A DNA stretch of 64,000 bases from positions 12,883,349 through 12,947,348 of the forward strand of contig NC_084715.1 in assembly GCF_033807575.1 (NCBI RefSeq), written 5' to 3'. The notes beneath the pieces were generated by a model. It was not told where the DNA came from and made no database searches. It worked only from the letters and a program-made list of their open reading frames with translations. The number at the start of each line of letters is the position of its first letter. Position 1 is the stretch's first letter. Positions 12,201-21,145 of this stretch are shown here, one piece after another. Source of the stretch: Cydia pomonella. Its lineage: Eukaryota; Arthropoda; Insecta; Lepidoptera; Tortricidae. Position numbers and translations under genes: made by a program.

Positions 12201-15200
12201 TACAACAATTCATGTCCACGATATTAAATTTTAAAATCATTCAATGCCATTTTCGAAGCGCTGGTGGCCTAGCGGTAAGAGCGTGCGATTTTCGTAATCA
12301 GCGACTCGATAAACCATAGAAATAATACCCATGTTGATTTTTAGACTTTGTTTTAGGGGTTGAATTTTCAAAACTTGAAACACGTGTTTACTCATTTATC
12401 GTTAGGAATGCTCTTGTAAAGTTTCGAATAAAATAGTCTAACTAATCTTGTATCCCCATACAAACTTTGGACCCCCATTTCACCCCCTTAGGGGATGAAT
12501 TTTGAAAAATCCTTTCTTAGTTTCTAGACCTTCTAAAGAACCTACGTGCCAAATTTGGAATCTCTAGAACTAGCGGTTTAGGCTGTGCGTTGATATGTCA
12601 GTCAGTCAGTTTCTTCTTTTATATATTTATAATATTAAAATATTATAACGTTAGATTTTAAAATCGTTGTTATTTTCGTAATGAGCGACCCGATAAACCA
12701 TATAAATAATACCCATGTTGATTTTTAGACTTTGTTAATCATTTATCGTTAGGAATACTCTTGTAAAGTTTCGAATAAAATAGTCTAACTAATCTTGTTT
12801 CCCCATACAAAGATTGGACCCCCATTTCACCCCCCTTAGGGGATGAATTTTGAAAAATCCTTTCTTAGTTTCTAGACCTCCTAAAGAACCTACGTGCCAA
12901 ATTTGGAATCTCTAGAACTAGCGGTTTAGGCTGTGCGTTGATATGTCAGTCAGTCAGTTTCTTCTTTTATATATTTAGATATTCTCTCGCTGGATACTTT
13001 CTGATATCTTGCTGATGAAAGGGACAGAAATACGACATATATCTGATATGTCTTTTGTTGTCCAGCGTAACGTGTCCTGAAAAACAATAGGTGTAATGAA
13101 CGCCTAAATGTGGCAGTTCGCAGTCATCTAGTTTTAGGTACCGGCGGTCATTATAACTATGTTGTTAAACGTTTCGTTATCGGTTCAGAGCAACATCGCG
13201 CTAATACTGCACGCCGTCGGCGAATACGAGCTGTCTCTGCGCTTCGTGGAGCGTGCGCTGAGCGTGACGAGCGCGGTGCACGGCGCACGCTCGCTCAAGG
13301 CGGCCGTGGCGCGCCATCTGCTCGCGCGCACGCTGTCCTGCCTCGGCGACTTCCGCGCCGCGCTCACGCACGAGAAGGAGACCTACTCCATATACAAGCA
13401 GCTGGTGAGTACTGCTCGCTCAAGGCGGCCGTGGCGCGCCATCTGCTCGCGCGCACGCTGTCCTGCCTCGGCGACTTCCGCGCCGCGCTCACGCACGAGA
13501 AGGAGACCTACTCCATATACAAGCAGCTGGTGAGTATTGCTCGCTCAAGGCGGCCGTGGCGCGCCATCTGCTCGCGCGCACGCTGTCCTGCCTCGGCGAC
13601 TTCCGCGCCGCGCTCACGCACGAGAAGGAGACCTACTCCATATACAAGCAGCTGGTGAGTACTGCTCGCTCAAGGCGGCCGTGGCGCGCCATCTGCTCGC
13701 GCGCACGCTGTCCTGCCTCGGCGACTTCCGCGCCGCGCTCACGCACGAGAAGGAGACCTACTCCATATACAAGCAGCTGGTGAGTATTGCTCGCTCAAGG
13801 CGGCCGTGGCGCGCCATCTGCTCGCGCGCACGCTGTCCTGCCTCGGCGACTTCCGCGCCGCGCTCACGCACGAGAAGGAGACCTACTCCATATACAAGCA
13901 GCTGGTGAGTACTGCTCGCTCAAGGCGGCCGTGGCGCGCCATCTGCTCGCGCGCACGCTGTCCTGCCTCGGCGACTTCCGCGCCGCGCTCACGCACGAGA
14001 AGGAGACCTACTCCATATACAAGCAGCTGGTGAGTACTGCTCGCTCAAGGCGGCCGTGGCGCGCCATCTGCTCGCGCGCACGCTGTCCTGCCTCGGCGAC
14101 TTCCGCGCCGCGCTCACGCACGAGAAGGAGACCTACTCCATATACAAGCAGCTGGTGAGTATTGCTCGCTCAAGGCGGCCGTGGCGCGCCATCTGCTCGC
14201 GCGCACGCTGTCCTGCCTCGGCGACTTCCGCGCCGCGCTCACGCACGAGAAGGAGACCTACTCCATATACAAGCAGCTGGTGAGTACTGCTCGCTCAAGG
14301 CGGCCGTGGCGCGCCATCTGCTCGCGCGCACGCTGTCCTGCTTCGGCGACTTCCGCGCCGCGCTCACGCACGAGAAGGAGACCTACTCCATATACAAGCA
14401 GCTGGTGAGTACTGCTCGCTCAAGGCGGCCGTGGCGCGCCATCTGCTCGCGCGCACGCTGTCCTGCCTCGGCGACTTCCGCGCCGCGCTCACGCACGAGA
14501 AGGAGACCTACTCCATATACAAGCAGCTGGTGAGTACTGCTCGCTCAAGGCGGCCGTGGCGCGCCATCTGCTCGCGCGCACGCTTTCCTGCCTCGGCGAC
14601 TTCCGCGCCGCGCTCACGCACGAGAAGGAGACCTACTCCATATACAAGCAGCTGGTGAGTACTGCTCGCTCAAGGCGGCCGTGGCGCACCATCTGCTCGC
14701 GCGCACGCTGTCCTGCCTCGGCGACTTCCGCGCCGCGCTCACGCACGAGAAGGAGACCTACTCCATATACAAGCAGCTGGTGAGTACTGCTCGCTCAAGG
14801 CGGCCGTGGCGCGCCATCTGCTCGCGCGCACGCTGTCCTGCCTCGGCGACTTCCGCGCCGCGCTCACGCACGAGAAGGAGACCTACTCCATATACAAGCA
14901 GCTGGTGAGTACTGCTCGCTCAAAGCGGCCGTGGCGCGCCATCTGCTCGCGCGCACGCTGTCCTGCCTCGGCGTCTTCCGCGCCGCGCTCACGCACGAGA
15001 AGGAGACCTACTCCATATACAAGCAGCTGGTGAGTACTGCTCGCTCAAGGCGGCCGTGGCGCGCCATCTGCTCGCGCGCACGCTGTCCTGCCTCGGCGAC
15101 TTCCGCGCCGCGCTCACGCACGAGAAGGAGACCTACTCCATATACAAGCAGCTGGTGAGTACTGCTCGCTCAAGGCGGCCGTGGCGCGCCATCTGCTCGC

Positions 15201-16465
15201 GCGCACGCTGTCCTGCCTCGGCGACTTCCGCGCCGCGCTCACGCACGAGAAGGAGACCTACTCCATATACAAGCAGCTGGTGAGTACTGCTCGCTCAAGG
15301 CGGCCGTGGCGCACCATCTGCTCGCGCGCACGCTGTCCTGCCTCGGCGACTTCCGCGCCGCGCTCACGCACGAGAAGGAGACCTACTCCATATACAAGCA
15401 GCTGGCGAGTACTGCTCGCTCAAGGCGGCCGTGGCGCGCCATCTGCTCGCGCGCACGCTGTCCTGCCTCGGCGACTTCCGCGCCGCGCTCACGCAAGAGA
15501 AGGAGACCTACTCCATATACAAGCAGCTGGTGAGTACCGGTCATAGGGATGTTAAGTACTTGTATAAATAGATGCAGATCTATCTTACGCTTCGATCTCA
15601 GACTTATTAGAAGAAAATGTCGCAGGATCACGTATTTTCTCCTCTTGTGTCTAGTAGCGTAGGTGAATATTTACTTAATATTATTTATTCAGCTAAATAG
15701 GCGAAGCAAATATCATTTCCAAATTCAGCCAAATTCTTGTGTAGCCAAGCACTTAAAGCTTCAACATTGCCGTTTCTTACTATTGACTAGTGTTGAGTCT
15801 GCATTACCCCAGTTGTCTGTAACACGATGCCGGTTTTGTGATCGCAGCTGGGCGAGAAGCACGAGAAGACGCGCGAGTCGTCGGAGTGCCTGCGGCACCT
15901 GACGACGCAGGCCGTGGTGCTGCAGAAGCGGCTCGCCGAGGCCTACGCGCGCGCGCCGCACGCGCCGCCGCAGCACCCGCCGCTGCACATCCAGCCGCCC
16001 GGCATGGCCTCCGTCATCGACATGCTCAACCTCATCAACGGCATTCTCTTCGTGCAGATCAGGTAGGTACACACGACACGACCCGACACGGAAAACATTT
16101 GATAAACTCACTCGAGTACGGTGTTTATTCTAGTAAAACTTTTCCCTCTTTTGATGTCGGTTAAAAACATAACCTGCCCCCCGAGTTCTAAACACGTCGT
16201 GACACCCCGGTCACCAAAAGGACAGTAGTTTTGATGGTACATGACACAAACGTATCCACATACTTTATGATCGTTATCACTTTTTAAATTACTAATAATT
16301 ATTAACATTTTCAGCCCTCAAGATATTGAGCAGTTCAAAGCAGAAATAGAAAAAAGACAACTAAAAGACTTACCGATCCCGGGCCTAGCTGAATTGAGCA
16401 CCGGCAAAGAGAAAGTCGAGAAGACGGAGCTAAACGCGGGCGGAGACGCGTCCACAGAGAGTTGA
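300..16465 (+). CDS. clu: clueless / CLUH (clustered mitochondria protein), 3' part, 14 exons
   Basis: Family role: a large cytosolic RNA-binding protein that binds mRNAs of nuclear-encoded mitochondrial proteins and keeps mitochondria dispersed. Exons: 300-512, 798-972, 2237-2342, 2650-3038, 3546-3745, 4334-4540, 9161-9394, 9804-9886, 10116-10245, 10382-10654, 11339-11464, 13189-13404, 15848-16062, 16315-16465 (TGA 16463-16465). Every intron has GT/AG ends, and the total of 2718 bp is 906 codons. Exons 1-3 give the end of the CLU domain (DYRGYRVTAQSIIPGI, SSVECKGIIGNDGRHYI). Exon 4 carries a Lys/Glu-rich linker. Exons 5-9 match the eIF3-p135-like middle region (FDVRFNPDVYS, GINVRYLG, FPVVKHINPR). 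Exons 10-13 form the TPR region (ASDAYNFYTTGQNKIQ, GENHPEMALLD, DMLNLINGILFVQI). Exon 7 encodes an Arg/Pro/Ala-rich insert. Several middle exons are strikingly GC-rich while exons 3, 8, 9 and 14 are not. The N-terminal part lies outside the window. Exons 5 and 12 are partly duplicated in tandem. Confidence 0.95.
973..2236 (+). other. clu intron 2, no recognised content
   Basis: This is a 1.26-kb AT-rich intron between the exon ending NFLQ and the exon starting EDDELRED (phase 1, completed by TT). I see no ORF of interest and no clear element in it. Its ends are gtacgt at 973 and ttccag ending at 2236. Confidence 0.6.
3305..3467. repeat. MITE-like element with CGCGAAAATCGAA ends, copy 1
   Basis: The left end reads CTAATCGCGAAAATCGAA and the right end is its rough inverse, GATTTCGGTTTTCGCGGTAG. 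The interior (ATTACGTCTTA) matches copies at 29397-29522 and 59914-60042. This copy has an extra palindromic segment at about 3338-3370, with arms CCGGGTCC and GGACCCGG. It lies in the clu intron just before exon 5. Confidence 0.6.
3588..4149 (+). repeat. Exon-plus-donor tandem repeat, 175 bp x 3 plus a 37-bp partial copy
   Basis: Full units start at 3588, 3763 and 3938, and a truncated fourth starts at 4113 and diverges after about 4149. Each unit holds the last 158 bp of clu exon 5, its donor (gtgagt, at 3746, 3921 and 4096) and about 15 bp of intron. The three units look identical by eye; the partial unit has GTCCGC where the others have GTGCGC. Reading through the first donor runs into a stop, so normal protein needs the first donor joined to exon 6 at 4334. 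Copies 2 and 3 each have an in-phase AAG|GAG site that could act as an acceptor (cassette of 144 bp, for example 3777-3920). Confidence 0.93.
4700..4830. mobile_element. Short inverted-repeat element (MITE-like) in clu intron
   Basis: About 131 bp ending in imperfect inverted repeats: TGCAACAGTTGTATAAG at the left and CTTATACAACGTTGCA at the right, followed inward by GGTCAAAAA and TTTTTGACC. It has no coding capacity. It lies 160 bp after exon 6. Confidence 0.6.
4921..5300. other. GC-rich island and unclassified sequence in clu intron 6
   Basis: The first 60 bp (4925-4985) are almost entirely G and C, with palindromic GGCCGG and CCCCGGGG steps, unlike the AT-rich intron around them. The next 300 bp are CpG-rich. 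I do not recognise it. It could be a repeat head, a rearranged promoter-like segment or a fragment of another locus. No supported ORF or splice pair was found. Confidence 0.4.
5766..6886. mobile_element. Non-autonomous DNA transposon with AAGGTCACTGTGGGCAAG ends
   Basis: The left end TAAGGTCACTGTGGGCAAG (5766) is matched by the near-exact inverse CTTGCCCACAGTCACCTTA at the right end. The internal motif AAGTCCGTC and its inverse recur several times (5781, 6145, 6168, 6654, 6678). A second, inner pair of inverted repeats (TTCATAAATAATAGTATAGC against its inverse near 6750-6780) lies in the right half. A SINE tail is nested at 6404-6600. No transposase ORF is visible. Confidence 0.65.
6404..6600 (-). 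mobile_element. tRNA-derived SINE, 3' part
   Basis: On the minus strand this reads the B-box-like GGTTCGAA..TCCCGGTAGGGGC, then the body TTTGTTCCTCCAGTCATG and a tail ending in ATTTATTTATTTA. It matches the plus-strand SINEs at 24123 and 41345. The tRNA head is truncated. It is inserted in the DNA transposon at 5766-6886. Confidence 0.65.
7225..7302 (+). mobile_element. SINE head fragment
   Basis: It contains GGTCTGGCCTAGTGGGCAGT (A-box-like) and ends in CCCGGGTTCAAA (B-box-like), as in the SINEs at 24123 and 41345. It then stops matching. This is the tRNA-like head only. The rest of the intron up to exon 7 at 9161 is AT-rich with no supported gene. Confidence 0.6.
8440..8580. repeat. Probable interspersed repeat (unclassified)
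   Basis: This is a moderately GC-rich block within an AT-rich intron, with motifs such as CCTACGGAGACTAACAAGC and TTGCTATATTACGGGTGTC that I associate with dispersed lepidopteran repeats. No second copy was found in this window, so the call rests on recognition alone. Confidence 0.3.
9448..9593. mobile_element. Hairpin MITE in clu intron 7
   Basis: Two arms of about 58 bp are almost perfect inverses. The left arm starts TAACCCCCTTATTCATAAAC and the right arm ends GTTTATGAATAAGGGGGTAA. They flank a loop of about 30 bp around CCATCATGCTAATACG. An RNA copy would fold into one long stem. It lies 54 bp after exon 7. Confidence 0.8.
10874..11152 (+). repeat. 54-bp minisatellite, five copies plus a fragment
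   Basis: Units start at 10874, 10928, 10982, 11036 and 11090, with a short remnant at 11144. Each contains the palindrome GGCGTTCTAAACGCC (the first and fourth copies carry one change each). Because 54 is a multiple of three, several frames stay open on both strands; these are shadow ORFs, not genes. It sits in the clu intron between exons 10 and 11. Confidence 0.93.
11935..12051 (-). pseudogene. Helitron helicase (PIF1-like) C-terminal remnant
   Basis: On the minus strand, 12051 down to 11935 reads about 39 codons with the PIF1/Helitron signature HGQFYVACSRV followed by SSPQSLVLLLP and a KNVVHKE end. In the family this is the last helicase motif of the Rep/helicase protein. Nothing upstream continues the frame, so it is a dead fragment. 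It lies in the clu intron between exons 11 and 12. Confidence 0.7.
12262..12306 (+). repeat. tRNA-like SINE head fragment
   Basis: CTGGTGGCCTAGCGGTAAGA resembles a pol III A box in a tRNA-derived SINE. The B box is missing, and the sequence runs straight into the repeated segment at 12287. Confidence 0.4.
12287..12977 (+). repeat. Direct duplication of a retroelement-like tail
   Basis: Copy 1 (12287-12629) and copy 2 (12671-12977) share about 300 bp, from TTTTCGTAAT through GGACCCCCATTTCACCCCC to CAGTCAGTCAGTTTCTTC and a TATATATTTA end. Copy 2 lacks about 40 bp after GACTTTGTT. The layout suggests the 3' tail of a retrotransposed repeat that doubled locally. No coding capacity is visible. 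Confidence 0.7.
13291..15540 (+). repeat. Exon-plus-donor tandem array, 125 bp x 18
   Basis: Eighteen units start at 13291 and every 125 bp to 15416. Each holds the last 114 bp of clu exon 12 (a TPR helix pair, SLKAAVARHLLARTLSCLGD onward), the donor gtgagt and a few intron bases. Donors fall at 13405 plus multiples of 125. Copy 17 has GC in place of GT (15405), and copy 18 leaves the consensus after gtgagtacc. 125 is not a multiple of three: reading from copy 1 into copy 2 changes frame and reaches TGA at 13531-13533. Only the first donor (13405) joined to exon 13 (15848) keeps the protein. Changes between copies are few: 14342, 14585, 14687, 14925, 14974, 15312, 15405 and 15496, plus an act/att alternation just after the donor. 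Confidence 0.95.
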
Positions 16466-16499
16466 AACCGCCGGCCGTAATCCACTCCCACTTTACATC

Positions 16500-16938
16500 C
16501 AGGGCCGGATTAACCATAGAGGCAATGAAGGCAGGCTTAGTTATGGGCTGACTAGATTCTACAGACAACGAGTTTACTGGACTGTTACCGTTAAAACGGG
16601 TTACAATTTACTACACAAAAGCGATAGCGCCGTGAGCGTATCTAGTTCGGGGGTCAAAGTGACATCCATCGAAATATTCTTTGAATCAATTTTATTCGTG
16701 TTCATTGATAACTCGTTAACTGTGGCCCTATTCTAATAAAATGAAGGAAAATGCCTGCAAGCACTACCGATAGGCCCATGCACACATCATGCGTACTCCA
16801 GCTCAGCTCTTGCTCCCTTCGTAGCGCATCGCTTACGGCACAACGCAAGCGATGTACTACGTAGAAAGAAGAAAACTTGCTACATACGCAACTGATGTGG
16901 CCAGGCCTTAAAAGCCTATTTGGCTCAATCCGGCCCTG
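16500..16938. mobile_element. Inverted-repeat element in the clu 3'UTR
   Basis: The ends are CAGGGCCGGATT at 16500-16511 and the exact inverse AATCCGGCCCTG at 16927-16938. The interior, about 415 bp, has no ORF of interest. It starts 34 bp after the clu stop codon and before the candidate poly(A) signal at 17232, so it is probably transcribed as 3'UTR. Confidence 0.65.
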
Positions 16939-17231
16939 TGAACATTTATTATACATTGTTACTTTATAATTATTGATTGATGATATTGTTCCTTATTATC
17001 GAAGAATGTATGCCGTAGTAGTTAGCGTGATAAGGTTTGATGTAGATTTTTTTATTAGTCAAATTTTGATGGTAATTATTTCGATCAAATAATTATGCGT
17101 TATTTTAAGTCTCGCAGTGTGCAATAGGTTTATGTGCATGTGCGTAAGTTGCGGATTTCGCTCAAATCACGCCTGAACACAATGATTTCGTAGGACCTAA
17201 AATCGGTTTTCAGTTTTCTATATTCTTATAC

Positions 17232-17237
17232 AATAAA
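17232..17237 (+). terminator. Candidate clu poly(A) signal
   Basis: This is the first canonical AATAAA downstream of the clu stop that is followed by a T/G-rich stretch (GTTTTGTTGAATTGTG). It would give a 3'UTR of about 0.8 kb including the 16500-16938 element. Later AATAAA motifs exist, so the true end is uncertain. Confidence 0.45.
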
Positions 17238-17744
17238 GTTTTGTTGAATTGTGTACACTATGAAGATAAATAATATACCTAATTAATGATCTAATGACAT
17301 GTGCTTCTAGTCAGGGTGATTTTAGTAAAAAAGCTCAAAATAAAATAAACGAAAATAAAGAAAATACTGGATCTTCGAGATATTTGAGATTATCACACGA
17401 ACTAATGGGATTGTCACTCACTATAAACATATGTCCCGGAAATACAATGTTTCTTATGAAATGCATTTTTTGTAAAAAAATATTAAAGAAGAGCAATCCT
17501 GATCAAAAATAATTTAATCTGTTATGTCTCGAAGGTTTATGCTTATTCTAAAATGCTTCTAATAATCAGTAAAATAATCGGAAGTTTTTTTTCGCCAATG
17601 ATTTTATATGAAACTAACCTGGAGGTATATATTTAGATGAGAAAGCTATTTATATTAGTTATTTATGTATTTATTTATGGAAAACTATTATCTGTTTCTC
17701 GATTAAATATCTCCTTGGCAGCCGTGTAAACACAGTAATTAGTG

Positions 17745-18146
17745 ATTTACGATACAAGCGTGGAAAGTATGAAATTCGCAACGAGTGGCGATAAATTATA
17801 ACACGACCGAAGGGAGTGTTTTAAATTGACACTGTAAATACCTTTACAGTACATATGGAGCTACTTTCCCATGCTAGTGTGGGAATGAGCACTTTTCGTG
17901 CCTGTCTCGAAAGTTTAAAGGCCCATTTACAGTACACATGGAGCTACTTTCCCACGCTAGTGTGGGAATGAGCACTTTTCGTGCCTATCTCGATAGTTTA
18001 AAGGCCCATATGTTCTGTAAAACGTACGATACACGTGCGAATAGGTAATTCGCAACTCGTGTCGATTTCAAATTCTCCCTTCGGTCGTGTTTTAATTTAT
18101 CGCCACTCGTTGCAAGTTTCATACTTTCCGGACTTGTATCGTAAAT
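17745..18146. mobile_element. Long-TIR MITE, relative of 34793-35136
   Basis: The ends ATTTACGATACAAG and CTTGTATCGTAAAT are inverses, and the similarity continues inward for about 90 bp through GAGTGGCGATAAATT and GACCGAAGGGAG. The middle holds an 80-bp direct duplication starting at about 17847 and 17929 (ACATGGAGCTACTTTCCCA type). It has no coding capacity. Confidence 0.8.
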
Positions 18147-20005
18147 AATGTCACCTTTGATTGTATTTTTAATATTTGATTAATACGCTAAGCAGATGCA
18201 TGCACGAATTAATTTGAAAAGGACCGATACCGATTTTGAGGTCCTGCAGTCATTGTGTATAGATGTAGGTTTAATTTTATGCTTCCGTTTCAAATTCACA
18301 ATTTTATCGTAATCCGATGTAGTGCAATGGAAATGTAGTGATAATAGCAATAAGTTTCGGTTGTGAGCCCGGACCGCGCCGCCACGGTGTCCGGTGTCTG
18401 GTGCTACCGGCGAGTCCGATAAACAAATGATTTTATAAATTGTTATGTCGAGTATTATTTCTTTACTTAATTAGTACGGGAGTATATTGTTGACATGCCC
18501 ATAGTCGTAGAAATTTTGTTATATTGTCATTGAAATGTAACAGGATTTGAATATTTCTGTAGGTTTTTAATTACGTACAAAATTGATATTAATCAGAGTT
18601 CTAGATTGGATTTTGTGTTCTGTAGTTGGTTGCCCGTTTGCGACAATCCGTGACGTTGGTCAACCGCAGGGGCGATAGGGTTCTCTTTCGACCAAAGTAA
18701 TGACTATGGCGAGTGACGGAGGGTAAACGCGACGTGCGATGGATGGGAACGACGTAAATTAAACTCCGAATTATCTACTGATATAATATTTAAACACTGC
18801 CTTTGATTGTTAGCTTACTTTCAGATTTTAGTGTGATTAGTGCCATATATGTAGTGAGAATAAATCTCATCTTAATGTTTTTGTTAGTCTGTGATATACA
18901 TGAATTGTGTTATCAACGAGCCACTTGCCTTGCTGATGTTTTACAGTACCTATCGATCTTCTTTAGCTATTTCAACTGGTCACGGCTCAAACTATTGCTG
19001 TGTAAATAATACCAATTTCCGGGTCTGACAATAATCTTCCGATGCATTGTGATATCATCTTGTGTCTGTTAAACTATGCGTGACTTGAATCAAACAGAAT
19101 CAATATTATTACTTTTATTTTTTATTCTTGTATTTTTTATCTGGATTTTTTTCAAAACTTTTTCAGTGTAAAACAATGAAACTGTCAACTGAAAAGATAT
19201 ATACAAATCCGAATGAGAAGACCACACTGTATTTTCTTGATCATTTTTATAACGTAACTAGATAATTTTAAACGTCGTCTCAATATTTTAGTGCATCACA
19301 ATTAATGTAATAAATAAACAAGCTTATGCTTATCGAGTTTTAAGAGCCGAAAATAGACTTATCAAGAAGTAAGCACCAATGCAAGTGTAACTTAACTATC
19401 ATACCATGTATCCTAAATGATAAGCTCCTCCCATAACTAACAATTGAATGTTACTTAACTTTTAAGGAAGTTGTTAGATGAAGTATGTGCCTAAGCAATC
19501 AATAATAGTTGTTGTTGTTACATTTCTTTAACAATATGACGACCATGTAAATACGGCGCTGTTCGTAGTATACTAATAAAAATCGTTTTTAACGTGTTTG
19601 TTTCATTTATTCTTTACAATCAAGGTCTTTAGAGCCACATCAAAAGCAATATAAACTTGCAATAAAATATCTAAATATTAATGGCTAAATAAATGAAAGC
19701 CATGATTATCCTTATATTATACAACTTCAGAGAAAAAGAGGTGAGCGTCAGGATGGCGGGTGGACCTCAAGTGTACCTTTAACAAAAGCTGTATCTCTCC
19801 CAAAAGTCTGCCTTGGTAAACCTTATTTTTTAAATATCTCGCTTAAGGGCGAGGTACACGGCTTTCTATTGGAGGTACACTGGAGCACAAAGTAAATATC
19901 GGCGGCGCGCGCCGGAGCAGAGTCCGCTCAGTACAGTCAGCGTGGTGTACCGAACTATTTGGCTACTTTGACTGCTACGAAGTATTTGACGCTGACTGTA
20001 CAAAG

Positions 20006-20065
20006 TGCCATTTTCGCCGCACGCACACAGACGTGACATTTACGCACACAGACGTTACATTTACA
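20006..20065 (+). repeat. Short tandem duplication
   Basis: Two copies of a unit of about 21 bp, CACACAGACGTGACATTTACG and the same with one change, lie side by side. They are followed by a CpG-rich stretch. No function is suggested. Confidence 0.5.
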
Positions 20066-20431
20066 GGCGTTCTCGGGCAAAGCTTAGTCGGGCTGTGGCT
20101 GTGCGGGTGTTGCTCACTTAACGTCCCCGCAGCTACGTAGGTACCTACTGTCATGTACGTCAAAATGCAGGCTCTAAGCAGGCTGACGCAACTAGGAACA
20201 AAATAAGTTTTGTATGGAACTTGTTTCGCAAATCTTTGCCAACGAAGAAAAATAAAACGTCAGTGCTATTTATTCTGTCAAGTTTACATCAAGTCAACTG
20301 TCAGCCTAATTGTTTTGTTTGTTATGAAGGCTTCAATGTTTTGTTCGGGTATTTCGTGCAATTTCTTTATTATTTAGTGAAAATATCGAAAATAGTGAAC
20401 CGTGATCAGAGTAAAGAACGAGTTTGTTACA

Positions 20432-21063
20432 ATGCCACCGAGAAAACGGTTTACTAAGTGTGAAATATGTGGCAAGCGAGCCACTCGAGAAAATCACGAA
20501 AAAAGGGATTTTATGACGAAATTTCCCTTGGATAAAGACCGGTACGTATTGCTTTAGATACTTTTGACCTTATTTTGGTGCAGCAGGCTTTAAACACATC
20601 GAAAATTTGATATTTTATATTATTTTTAGTTGTGAACTAGGGATGTACTAAAACTATCGATAATTGTATGTTTATTTGTATATCAGTGTAAGTAATTAAA
20701 TAAAATATGTGAAATTTCCTGAGAACTTGCATGCAATATGACACAAAATTAATTCGTCGAAGATTTTCAGTGGAAAATTATCTATCATCTATGCATTAAT
20801 GGTCATTATTTAACATATATGATTTGATTTATAGATGCATATTAGCGCTAAATAATCAGTTGATCATCTCATTAGCAAACACTTGGAATATAAACTGTAC
20901 ATAACCAAGGCTGTATGTTTTCAGATGCAGGCAGTGGGTTAAATTTGTTGGGAACGAAGACCTGATACATCTTCCCATAGAAAAGTTACATTTATTGAAA
21001 CATGTATCTGCAGATCATTTTAAAAATAGTGCTTTTAATAAAAAAAAATTAAGAAAAAAATAG
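20432..21063 (+). CDS. Small THAP-domain protein, two exons, 82 residues
   Basis: Exons 20432-20541 and 20925-21063 (TAG 21061-21063) are joined across a GT/AG intron in phase 2. An in-frame TGA 12 codons upstream fixes the ATG. The protein reads as a THAP-type zinc finger: Cys10 and Cys13 (KCEICGKR), Phe31-Pro32, Arg37-Cys38, Trp41 in RCRQWVKF, and His68-Phe69 in the DHF motif. The third zinc ligand expected just before that His is Ser65 (VSADHF instead of the usual C-x2-H). A Lys-rich tail ends the protein right after the domain. In the family, THAP domains bind DNA in transcription factors and P-element transposases. Nothing beyond the domain is encoded here, so this may be a small DNA-binding protein, a remnant of a P-like transposase or a decaying copy. 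Confidence 0.6.
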
Positions 21064-21145
21064 TGAAGGATTTTATAATTACAATCTGAGTGTAACAAGG
21101 TATTCTAAAATAGAATCGTAGCGTAGTGAGGGATTCAAGTGTTAT

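Larger units (their letters stand above)
16939..19730. other. Distal clu 3'UTR and intergenic DNA
   Basis: AT-rich sequence with no supported gene. It includes the MITE at 17745-18146 and a short GC-rich patch at 18370-18415. Open frames here are short and lack coding character or splice context. Confidence 0.5.

Noticed and set aside
13159..15546. About twenty overlapping ORFs of 75-182 codons over the 125-bp array
   Set aside because: They are frame shadows of the repeated exon end. Each starts at an internal GTG/ATG-like site and stops at the TGA overlapping a donor. Only the frame of copy 1 matches the CLU family.
300..16465. CRISPR-like or bacterial repeat explanation for the arrays
   Set aside because: Units are contiguous copies of coding sequence without unique spacers, in a eukaryotic gene.
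18803..19009. 68-codon hydrophobic ORF after clu
   Set aside because: AT-rich, no homolog recognised, no splice or promoter support; likely 3' flank noise.
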